Assembly (NCBI GenBank): GCA_031270865.1
Contig: JAISWI010000062.1
Coordinates: 1-32,170, forward strand
Reading direction: 5' to 3'
From: Oscillospiraceae bacterium
GTDB taxonomy: Bacteria > Bacillota > Clostridia > Christensenellales > Aristaeellaceae
DNA length: 32,170 nucleotides
Shown here: piece after piece, positions 17,442 through 24,065 of the stretch
Layout of the letters: every line of letters begins with the position of its first letter
How positions within the stretch are numbered: position 1 is the first letter of the stretch
Position numbers and translations under genes: made by a program
The notes under the pieces: generated by a model
Databases searched by the model: none
Told to the model about the DNA's origin: nothing
The model's input: the letters and a program-made list of their open reading frames with translations, nothing else

Positions 17442-17507
17442 AGTATACCCCGAGTATTTTTTGCCACACAAGTTGGCAGTATACCACATCCCGTGTTTTT
17501 TATACAA
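17442..17507 (-). promoter_or_regulatory. two tandem promoters for the TraX-family gene
   Basis: Minus strand: TTGTAT (17507-17502), 18 bp, TATACT (17483-17478); then TTGTGT (17471-17466), 18 bp, TATACT (17447-17442). Both -10 elements lie in similar sequence (TATACTG), which suggests a local duplication. They would give leaders of roughly 80 and 40 nt. Confidence 0.6.
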
Positions 17508-17550
17508 GAGAAAATTCAACGCAATCGTTTTATTTTATACGACAAGAGTC

Positions 17551-17577
17551 GCCCCCGCGCAGCTACAACGCGGGGGC
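17551..17577 (-). terminator. hairpin ending the small Cys-rich gene
   Basis: GCCCCCGCG (17551-17559) pairs perfectly with CGCGGGGGC (17569-17577), loop 9 nt, 54 bp past the stop at 17632. The minus-strand sequence after the stem is only moderately T-rich. Confidence 0.55.
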
Positions 17578-17631
17578 GCAAGCAGGAGGGTTTTCTTTAA
17601 ACGTTTCTCTGTGTACCCGCTGTAGGCCGTA

Positions 17632-18051
17632 TCAGCACGCGCAGGACGACGGCGGGAACCACGGTTCCAGGGGCCTTGACGAGCCTTGGCCGGGAGCGGC
17701 GCAGCCATCAGGCGCGCAGTCGCACGAAGCGGGCGCTCGCCCAATGGGTCCGCCCGCGCCAGGAGCGTTCCAGCCATACCCCGCGCCCCATGAGGGCAGA
17801 CCAGGATAATAACCGAAGCCCGGGTAAGGCGGGTAACCATGGCCGCATCCCTCAGGATTGCAGCCGCAGGCTTTGCCGCAGCTCAGTGGGTTGTGACAGC
17901 CGTGACCGGCAGCCGCAATGATCGCCAGAGCCTGCATAGTCCAGTTATTCAGCGCTACCTGATAACTGTACAGGTTGCCGTCATGCGGATACCATGGCAT
18001 GAACGAACCCAGCACCGTTCCGTCAAAGTGACAACCGTCTTGTAACGGCAT
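17632..18051 (-). CDS. small Cys/Gly/Tyr/Pro-rich protein, coat-like
   Basis: Not recognised by family. The 139-aa product starts MPLQDGCHFDGTVLGSFMPW, has a short alanine-rich helix (ALAIIAAAGHG), and then a long tail rich in Cys, Gly, Pro, Tyr and Trp (CGKACGCNPEGCGHGYPPYP, then SCDCAPDGC and a final SSCAC). About eleven cysteines in 139 residues and Gly/Tyr repeats resemble spore coat or exosporium proteins. It has no signal peptide. GGAGGAGG lies 7 nt before the ATG. Upstream on the minus strand, CATACACT (18147-18140) fits a sigma-E/sigma-K type -10 element, which would agree with a sporulation role, but the -35 is unconvincing. Confidence 0.7.
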   Translation of the reverse strand: MPLQDGCHFDGTVLGSFMPWYPHDGNLYSYQVALNNWTMQALAIIAAAGHGCHNPLSCGKACGCNPEGCGHGYPPYPGFGYYPGLPSWGAGYGWNAPGAGGPIGRAPASCDCAPDGCAAPGQGSSRPLEPWFPPSSCAC

Positions 18052-18172
18052 ACCACTTCCTCCTCCAGCCCTTCAAGACTCGACCGCGGACCGCGGCGGC
18101 GTCGCGCGTTCGATAGCGGCGACATAAGGACCTGGTCTAAGTGTATGTCGCTCCGTGTCCGTTGTGCGGAGG

Positions 18173-18201
18173 TTGACAAGCGGGTCCCTGTCTGTTAAAA
18201 T
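18173..18201 (+). promoter_or_regulatory. strong sigma-A promoter abutting the GNAT start
   Basis: TTGACA (18173-18178), a 17-bp spacer and TAAAAT (18196-18201). The ATG of the GNAT gene is at 18209, only 7 nt after the -10, so transcription should start at or next to the A of the ATG. Confidence 0.8.
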
Positions 18202-18208
18202 ACCGGCC

Positions 18209-18775
18209 ATGGATAAGCAAGAATCGCCGGTATATAGGATTAGGGACGCGCGGGTCTCGGACGCCGAGGGGATTCTAGGGATATACGCCCCGCATGTGCT
18301 GCGAGGCGCGGTAACCTTCGAGACCGACGTCCCCTCCGTCGGGGATATGGCCAGGCGCGTTCAGGCGGTGTCGGCTGAATATCCGTATTTGATCGCGGAG
18401 GATGGATCAGGCGTGATCGTAGGATACGCTTACGCCGGGAGGGTAAGAAGCCGCGAGGCGTACCAATGGTCGGCGGAACTGTCAATATATGTCCGCGAGG
18501 ACGAGCAGGGACGGGGTGTTGGCCGCGCGTTGGTTAAACGGATCATCGCCGCGCTGAGGGAGATGGGCGTTAAGACGCTGTACGCCGTGATTACCTCGCC
18601 TAACCCGGCCAGCGAGACGTTCCATGAGCGGCTGGGGTTCAGGAGGCTGTACGTGTTCGAGAAGATGGGGTATAAGCAAGGGTTGTGGCGCGACGTGCTA
18701 TGGATGTCGCTGCCGCTGGGCGAGTACGGAGAAGCGCCCGAACCCATACGGCCATACAGGAGAGGGGCGACATGA
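18209..18775 (+). CDS. GNAT N-acetyltransferase, phosphinothricin/L-amino-acid acyltransferase-like
   Basis: A 188-aa acetyltransferase using acetyl-CoA. The order of segments (IRDARVSDAEGILGIYAPHV, TFETDVPS, GYAYAGRVRSREAYQWSAELSIYV, then EDEQGRGVGRALV, then VITSPNPASETFHERLGF) is that of the PAT/MnaT subgroup, which acetylates phosphinothricin-like compounds or the amino group of amino acids such as Met sulfoximine. The acetyl-CoA loop is QGRGVG. The frame extends upstream to 18155, but that would cross the promoter. The ATG at 18209 has no Shine-Dalgarno and coincides with the expected mRNA 5' end, so a leaderless message is predicted. The stop overlaps the next start by 4 bp. Confidence 0.88.
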   Translation: MDKQESPVYRIRDARVSDAEGILGIYAPHVLRGAVTFETDVPSVGDMARRVQAVSAEYPYLIAEDGSGVIVGYAYAGRVRSREAYQWSAELSIYVREDEQGRGVGRALVKRIIAALREMGVKTLYAVITSPNPASETFHERLGFRRLYVFEKMGYKQGLWRDVLWMSLPLGEYGEAPEPIRPYRRGAT

Positions 18776-19542
18776 AGTACACGGACATTAACGCCGAGAC
18801 CATCAATAGGTGGGCTGACGGTGGGTGGGAATGGGCGGTTCCAGTAACGCATGAGGTTTACCAGGCGGCAAGGCAAGGTAAGTGGGATGTGCTGCTGTCG
18901 CCGAATAAGTCTGTGCCGCGTGAGTGGTTTGGGCCGTTTTTGAGGGATGGGCGGCTTGATGGGGTGAGGATACTAGGGCTGGCGTGCGGTGGAGGCCAGC
19001 AGATGCCTGTGTTTGCCGCGTTGGGCGCGGATTGCGTGGTGTTGGATTATTCGGAGCGGCAGTTGGATCAGGAGCGTTATGTTTCCGCGAGGGAAGGTTA
19101 TGATATTAGGATTGTTAGAGCGGATATGACGGAGAGGCTGCCGTTCGAGGATGAGGCGTTCGATATAGTGTTTAACCCGGTGTCGAATTGTTATGTTGAG
19201 GACGTTTACCATGTGTGGAACGAGTGTTACCGAGTGTTGAGGCGGGGAGGGACGCTGCTGGCTGGGATGGATAACGGGTATAACTTCCTGTTTGAGGATT
19301 ATACCGCGCGTCCGTTGGTTGTGACTAATAGGTTTCCGGTCAACCCGTTGAAGGATCCGGGGAAGATGATGGCTGGGAAGGATGAGGGTATTCAGTTCAG
19401 TCATACGCTGGAGGAGCAGATAGGCGGCCAGTTGAAGGCGGGTTTCCGGTTGACTGATGTTTATGAGGATACAAATAATGATGCGGAGTCTATAGCGGAT
19501 GGGATACCCGCGTTCTGGGTGACACGGGCGGAGAAGGCATAA
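18772..19542 (+). CDS. class I SAM-dependent methyltransferase
   Basis: A 256-aa methyltransferase. Motif I is LGLACGGGQQ (about 68-77), the acidic ribose-binding Asp is in VVLDYS, and ADMTERLPFEDEAFDIVF covers motifs II-III, followed by ECYRVLRRGGTLLAGM. The substrate cannot be told. The ATG is preceded by GGAGAGGGG and overlaps the GNAT stop by 4 bp (ATGA). A start 87 bp upstream would only read through the GNAT gene. From about 18830 on, codon use changes: many codons end in T or are TTG/AGG (for example gtt, gat, ttg, tat). The neighbouring genes favour C/G endings. This may reflect recent acquisition or low expression. Confidence 0.88.
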   Translation: MKYTDINAETINRWADGGWEWAVPVTHEVYQAARQGKWDVLLSPNKSVPREWFGPFLRDGRLDGVRILGLACGGGQQMPVFAALGADCVVLDYSERQLDQERYVSAREGYDIRIVRADMTERLPFEDEAFDIVFNPVSNCYVEDVYHVWNECYRVLRRGGTLLAGMDNGYNFLFEDYTARPLVVTNRFPVNPLKDPGKMMAGKDEGIQFSHTLEEQIGGQLKAGFRLTDVYEDTNNDAESIADGIPAFWVTRAEKA

Positions 19543-19562
19543 AGCAAGTGTCTGACCTGGAG

Positions 19563-19629
19563 GAACAAACTACCCTGGCCACGCGGGTCCAGCGTGACGC
19601 TGGACCCTCGTGGCCAGGGTAGGTTGTTC
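19563..19629. repeat. long palindrome, dispersed repeat (full copy)
   Basis: Two 32-nt arms (19563-19594 and 19598-19629) around a TGA centre are reverse complements with only two mismatches. The central part and right arm reappear at 49-90 with one changed base in the shared core. It sits between the methyltransferase and the ABC promoter and would form a very stable hairpin in RNA. It may act as a terminator, although no T-run follows. Confidence 0.85.
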
Positions 19630-19643
19630 ATCCATGTTTTCAC

Positions 19644-19690
19644 TTGACAGCATACCCATTTTGTGTTACCATATGATTAGTTCAGACTAA
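19644..19690 (+). promoter_or_regulatory. promoter and possible operator of the ABC transporter pair
   Basis: TTGACA (19644-19649), a 17-bp spacer and TACCAT (19667-19672). The palindrome TTAGT-TCAG-ACTAA (19677-19690) lies over the predicted start point, as expected for a repressor site. No regulator gene is adjacent. Confidence 0.6.
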
Positions 19691-19714
19691 CTATGTAACT
19701 GGGGAGGCTGCCCT

Positions 19715-20452
19715 ATGGATCGACGCAATGGTGACGCGTCGTCTACCGTAAAGGAGATAATCCGTTTCGAGAACGTCACCCGGCGTTACGGCGAAGGCGG
19801 GCACATCCTTTACGCGCTTGACAGCGTAAATTTCTCTATAAACACAGGGGAATTCGTCGTAATACTTGGCCCGTCCGGAGCGGGCAAGTCCACGCTGCTG
19901 AACCTTCTTGGCGGGATGGACGCCGCCACTTCCGGCGCTATCCTTGTTGATGGCAAGGACATAGCCGGACTGCCTGACGACAAACTAACTGAATACCGCG
20001 CCGCGCAAGTTGGGTTCATTTTCCAATTTTATAACCTGATCCCTACGCTTACCGCCCTTGAAAACATCGCGCTGACCAAAAAACTGGTCAAGCAGCCCAT
20101 GGACGCCCATGAAGCGCTGGACATGGTAGGTCTAGCCGACCACGCCGACCAATTCCCGGCGCAGCTATCCGGCGGCGAGCAGCAGCGCGTCTCTATCGCC
20201 CGCGCCGTCGCTAAAAACCCGGACATGCTGCTTTGCGACGAACCCACCGGGGCGCTCGACTCCGAAACGGGCCTGGCCATCCTGGAGATGCTCCAGCGGA
20301 TGAGCCGAGAGCGCGGCAAGACTGTTATCATCGTATCACATAACGCGGCTCTGGCCGAAGCCGCGGACCGCGTGATACGCATCCGCAGCGGCAGGATCAC
20401 CGGAATCGCTGAAAACCCCGCGCCCAAGCCCGTCAGCGAGGTGGGCTGGTGA
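19715..20452 (+). CDS. ABC transporter ATP-binding protein, MacB/LolD type
   Basis: A 245-aa ATPase. Walker A is GPSGAGKST (52-60), the signature LSGGEQQR follows, Walker B is MLLCDEPTGALDSE, and the switch His is in VIIVSHN. FQFYNLIPTLTALENI and the ALDSE D-loop are typical of the MacB/LolD/FtsE branch, whose partners are FtsX-like permeases working by mechanotransmission rather than solute import. GGGGAGG lies before the ATG. The stop codon overlaps the start region of the permease, so the two chains form one transporter. Confidence 0.93.
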   Translation: MDRRNGDASSTVKEIIRFENVTRRYGEGGHILYALDSVNFSINTGEFVVILGPSGAGKSTLLNLLGGMDAATSGAILVDGKDIAGLPDDKLTEYRAAQVGFIFQFYNLIPTLTALENIALTKKLVKQPMDAHEALDMVGLADHADQFPAQLSGGEQQRVSIARAVAKNPDMLLCDEPTGALDSETGLAILEMLQRMSRERGKTVIIVSHNAALAEAADRVIRIRSGRITGIAENPAPKPVSEVGW

Positions 20453-22737
20453 TGCTTACGCTCAAGATGATCCGCGACATGGCGCGTAACAAGATGCAGT
20501 TCGTCTCGATATTCCTGATGGCGTTCATCGCGCTGTTCATATACGCTGGGGTAGGCGGCGACTGGCGCGGCCTGAAGCATAATTCCGACTCATTTTATAG
20601 GGAAACCAACCTCGCCGACGTATGGTTATACAACGACGGGTTTACCGACGCGGCGGCGCTTGCCATTGAGTCGTTAGAAGGCGTCTCATCGGTCGAGCGC
20701 CGGCTGGAGCTAACCGTCACCGCCGACAACAGCGGTTCCTCCACGCTTACCCTCTACTTCGTGGAGAAGGGCGCGATATCCAAACCGTACCTTATGGAAG
20801 GCGAGCCGTTCGATCCGGAGGACAAGGACGGGGTGTGGCTGGATAAGAGGTTTGCCGACGCTAACGGGCTTACGCCCGGCGACACGATCGGCGCGTCGCT
20901 CAGCGGCTACTCTATGTCCAAAACGATTCGCGGCCTTATCTACTCGCCCGAGCATGTTTACGAGGCTGGCGGCGACGCGATGACGCCGGACTTTGCTATG
21001 TACGGGCACGCGTACCTTTCGCGGAAGGCGTTCCCGCTGCCGTTCCTGTTCCGTTACAGCGCGATGCTTATCGAAACGGAATCCGCTGTCGGCGCGGACT
21101 TCGAGGAGCGGGTCGCCGACGCGCTGCGCGGCGCGGACTCGTCATACACCGTCTACCTGGAGCAGGCGAACCACCCTAGCGTTTCCATCTTCGAAAACGA
21201 GACACAGCAGCACAAGATGATAGGCGACCTGTTCCCCGTCGTGTTCCTCGCGATCGCGCTGCTTACCATCCTGACCACGATGACGCGGATAGTCGCCTCG
21301 CAGCGTACGCAGATCGGCGTTTTGAAGGCGCTGGGGTTCACGAAATCCGCCATAACCCGACATTACACGGCGTACGGGTTCTTCCTCGCGCTGGCTGGCG
21401 CGGCGTTAGGCGCGGCGCTTGGCCCGCTGGCATTGCCGTCGCTGTTTTTCCCATCATTATCCAGTTTCTATACCCTGCCGGAGTGGGAAACCGCCTGGTC
21501 AGTGGCGTACGCGTGGGCGGCGGCGGGTGTCGCGGTGATGTGCGCGGCTGTGACATGGCTTGCGGTACATCGCCTTCTGGCCGGGGCGCCGGCGGAGACC
21601 ATGCGCCCCAAGCCGCCCAGCGCGTTCAGGCATAATCCGCTGGAACGAACCAAACTATGGCGGCGGCTGGGATTCAACGCGCAGTGGAACATCCGCGACG
21701 CGCCGCGCAACCCCGTCCGCTCCGCGATGGCGGTCGTCGGGGTATTCGGTTGCGCGGCGCTGGTCGTGTGCGCGTTGTCCATGAACGACAGTATGCTGTG
21801 GATGCGGGTGTGGCAGTATGAGACGATCAACCGTTACGCCGCTAAGCTGGCGATCAGCGCGAACGCGTCTACGGCGGAGATAGACGGCGCGGTCAGCGAG
21901 GTTAACGGTGAAGCGGTTATGGAAGCCAGCGTCGAGATCCGCGCTAACGGCGTGAGGAAGTCCGGCGCGCTGCTGGTTACGGACGGCGTAACGCTGATCC
22001 AGCCGACGGATGTTAACATGAAGCCGTCCGCGTTTCCGGACGGAGCCGCGTCGATCACGCTGAAGATGGCGCAAAGCCTGGAGGTCCGGCAGGGCGATAC
22101 GGTCCAGTGGCGCGTCTACGGCGAGGATGAATGGCTGGAGCTTACCATCGGCGGCATCCACCGCGAGCCTGTCAGCCAGGGGTTGACCATGCCCCGCGCG
22201 TACTTCGAGTCGCTGGGGCTGGAATACCGCCCGACGGCGATCCTTACGCCGGAGGTACCGCCCGCGCTGCCGGACGGCGTGGACTTCGCGACGCTCACCT
22301 CGGACAGCGCCGCCGACTGGGACGACCTGACGGAGGCGATGCGCCTGACGATATACCTGCTGATCATCGCCGCCGCCATACTATCCATAGTCGTGTTGTA
22401 CAACCTGGGGTTGATGTCGTTCACCGAGATGGAGCGCGGGCTTGCTACGCTGAAGGTGCTGGGGTTCAAGTCCGGAGCGTTGCGCGGGCTGCTGCTCACC
22501 CAAAACCTTTGGTTTTCAGCCGTCGGGTTCGCGCTGGGCGTGCCGGGCGGGCTGTGGCTGACGCGGACGATCGTCGCGCTGTCTGGGGAAACGTTCGACT
22601 TCCCGGTTTCGATAAGGCCTCTGACGCTGTTGGCGGCGCTTATGTTCACGTTCGGGCTGTCGCTGTCGGTAAACATGATGTTCTCGCGCAAGACGCGTCG
22701 GATCAATATGGTTGAATCATTAAAAGCGATGGAATAG
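20452..22737 (+). CDS. FtsX-like ABC permease with two FtsX domains
   Basis: A 761-aa membrane protein. An N-terminal helix (about 12-35) is followed by an extracytoplasmic region of about 210 residues, then three helices (about 260-370) forming the first FtsX domain (ALLTILTTMTRIVASQRTQI, GVLKALGF). The layout repeats with a helix near 425 and a final FtsX domain (LMSFTEMERGLATLKVLGF, then TM helices to the end). This two-domain architecture is common in Firmicutes exporters of peptides or lipids; the substrate is unknown. ATG at 20452 is preferred over GTG at 20449 because it is 8 nt from GAGGTG. It overlaps the ATPase stop by 1 bp. Confidence 0.9.
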   Translation: MLTLKMIRDMARNKMQFVSIFLMAFIALFIYAGVGGDWRGLKHNSDSFYRETNLADVWLYNDGFTDAAALAIESLEGVSSVERRLELTVTADNSGSSTLTLYFVEKGAISKPYLMEGEPFDPEDKDGVWLDKRFADANGLTPGDTIGASLSGYSMSKTIRGLIYSPEHVYEAGGDAMTPDFAMYGHAYLSRKAFPLPFLFRYSAMLIETESAVGADFEERVADALRGADSSYTVYLEQANHPSVSIFENETQQHKMIGDLFPVVFLAIALLTILTTMTRIVASQRTQIGVLKALGFTKSAITRHYTAYGFFLALAGAALGAALGPLALPSLFFPSLSSFYTLPEWETAWSVAYAWAAAGVAVMCAAVTWLAVHRLLAGAPAETMRPKPPSAFRHNPLERTKLWRRLGFNAQWNIRDAPRNPVRSAMAVVGVFGCAALVVCALSMNDSMLWMRVWQYETINRYAAKLAISANASTAEIDGAVSEVNGEAVMEASVEIRANGVRKSGALLVTDGVTLIQPTDVNMKPSAFPDGAASITLKMAQSLEVRQGDTVQWRVYGEDEWLELTIGGIHREPVSQGLTMPRAYFESLGLEYRPTAILTPEVPPALPDGVDFATLTSDSAADWDDLTEAMRLTIYLLIIAAAILSIVVLYNLGLMSFTEMERGLATLKVLGFKSGALRGLLLTQNLWFSAVGFALGVPGGLWLTRTIVALSGETFDFPVSIRPLTLLAALMFTFGLSLSVNMMFSRKTRRINMVESLKAME

Positions 22738-22836
22738 GCCGCGCCCGTTGGCATGATTTAACCGATTCAAGCCGCGCCCGTTGGCATGATTTAACTGATT
22801 CAAGCCGTGCCCGTTGGTATAGTTTAACCAATTCAA
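22738..22836. repeat. three 33-bp tandem repeats after the permease gene
   Basis: Three consecutive units of exactly 33 bp (22738, 22771, 22804) begin GCCGCGCCCGTTGG, or GCCGTGCCCGTTGG in the third. The start of each unit equals the left arm of the terminator that follows at 22837, so each unit could pair with the terminator's right arm. Confidence 0.85.
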
Positions 22837-22859
22837 GCCGCGCCCTGGCTGGGCGCGGC
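22837..22859 (+). terminator. terminator of the ABC transporter operon
   Basis: GCCGCGCCC (22837-22845) pairs perfectly with GGGCGCGGC (22851-22859) around a 5-nt loop, followed by TTGTTGG. It lies between convergent genes and may serve both strands. Confidence 0.7.
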
Positions 22860-22876
22860 TTGTTGGCTGGCGTCGA

Positions 22877-23854
22877 TCAATCGGCCAGGAACGCCGTCAC
22901 CTGCTCACGGAATGAAGCGTAGAACGGTTTCTCCATCATAACTGGATGCGCCGCGCCTTCGATCACCGACGTGACCGATCCTTCCGGCAGCTTCCCGCCT
23001 TCCGATATCGCCACGTCTACGTTGACGTATGGGTCCCTGTCGCCGAATATCAGGAGCGTCGGGCACTTGATATCCCCGATAGGGATCAGCAGCGTGTCCG
23101 CCGGGGTCTCCAGCAGGTCGCGCCGTCCTCCGTTCGGGCTTATCGGGTCGTTCAGCCAGCAGTTCGCGATGTAGTACAGCGCGACGATCTCCTCGGTTAT
23201 ACTGTAGTCGATCCGCGAGCCCTCGGCCATCTGGAAGTCCTCGGCCGCGCCTTCGTAGGACGTTACCTTGAACGGATCGGACACAGTGCCCTCCGGGAAA
23301 CCGAACCCGTAAAGGATGGGCGCGTAGAGCGCGAGCCTGCCAATCTTGTCCGGATACTTGGCCGCGAAGCGCGAGCTGGTCACGGTGCCCCAGCTCCAGC
23401 CCAGTACATCGACCGTGGTTGAGCCGTTCTCCTCGATGATCTTGTCGACGGCGGCGTTGATATCTTCGGCGGCGTAGTCGGAATCGGGCATATAGCCATC
23501 GTCAACATCGCCGGAATTGCCATACCCCGCGATGTCGAGCGCGTACACAACATACCCGTTGCTGGCAAGGTAACGCGCGAACGAATAGTCGCCGACGTTC
23601 ACATCGAATTCGTGCGAGGAGAACGTCAGGCCATGGACGAGCAGGACGGGCTTCTTCGCGCCTTCATCCGGGCTGGAGTACTTGGCCAGGTACAGGCTGA
23701 CGCCGTTGCGCTCCAGCGGCACGATCTCCTTAGTAACGCCGGCGTACGCTTCGGATTCCGCGGCCGCCGCGCCGAACAGTCCGGTGAATGCAAGTGACAC
23801 GATAAGCAAACTGCAAATAAGTCCCCGGGCGAGTTTCGCGAGTGGCGTGGTCAT
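22877..23854 (-). CDS. secreted alpha/beta hydrolase
   Basis: A 325-aa hydrolase with a Sec signal peptide (LARGLICSLLIVSLAFTGLF, cleavage near the AAAAES segment). The fold markers are VLLVHGLTFSS (oxyanion loop), the nucleophile elbow GWSWGT with Ser154, an acid in FGDRDPY (Asp272 or Asp274) and His303 in AAHPVM, a complete catalytic triad. An esterase or lipase-type activity outside the membrane is likely; the substrate is unknown. The frame extends to 23944, but the ATG at 23854, 10 nt after AGGAGG, is preferred because the longer form would include the promoter. Confidence 0.88.
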   Translation of the reverse strand: MTTPLAKLARGLICSLLIVSLAFTGLFGAAAAESEAYAGVTKEIVPLERNGVSLYLAKYSSPDEGAKKPVLLVHGLTFSSHEFDVNVGDYSFARYLASNGYVVYALDIAGYGNSGDVDDGYMPDSDYAAEDINAAVDKIIEENGSTTVDVLGWSWGTVTSSRFAAKYPDKIGRLALYAPILYGFGFPEGTVSDPFKVTSYEGAAEDFQMAEGSRIDYSITEEIVALYYIANCWLNDPISPNGGRRDLLETPADTLLIPIGDIKCPTLLIFGDRDPYVNVDVAISEGGKLPEGSVTSVIEGAAHPVMMEKPFYASFREQVTAFLAD

Positions 23855-23915
23855 GATGGCGTTTCCTCCTTTAATCAATGTGGCGGCGGGGCAATTGGTT
23901 CGCCGCGACGGGTTA

Positions 23916-23944
23916 ATGATATCGCATACAAAATGGATTTGCAA
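23916..23944 (-). promoter_or_regulatory. promoter of the secreted hydrolase gene
   Basis: Minus-strand TTGCAA (23944-23939), 17-bp spacer, TATCAT (23921-23916). It gives a leader of about 55 nt containing AAAGGAGG. Confidence 0.6.
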
Positions 23945-24008
23945 GTATTCGAGTATAAAATTGCATATCGCCTGTTGGGTGGCTAGAGGTTCCGCGCCGA
24001 CGATTATT

Positions 24009-24046
24009 GTTAAAAAATATAAAGGCGGGAAGCGCAGCTTCCCGCC
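24009..24046 (-). terminator. terminator of the sugar importer operon
   Basis: On the minus strand GGCGGGAAGC (24046-24037) pairs perfectly with GCTTCCCGCC (24033-24024) around a 3-nt loop. It is followed by TTTATATTTTTT. This is a textbook intrinsic terminator 19 bp past the binding-protein stop. Confidence 0.92.
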
Positions 24047-24065
24047 CGTGGAGTATGCCTAACGT

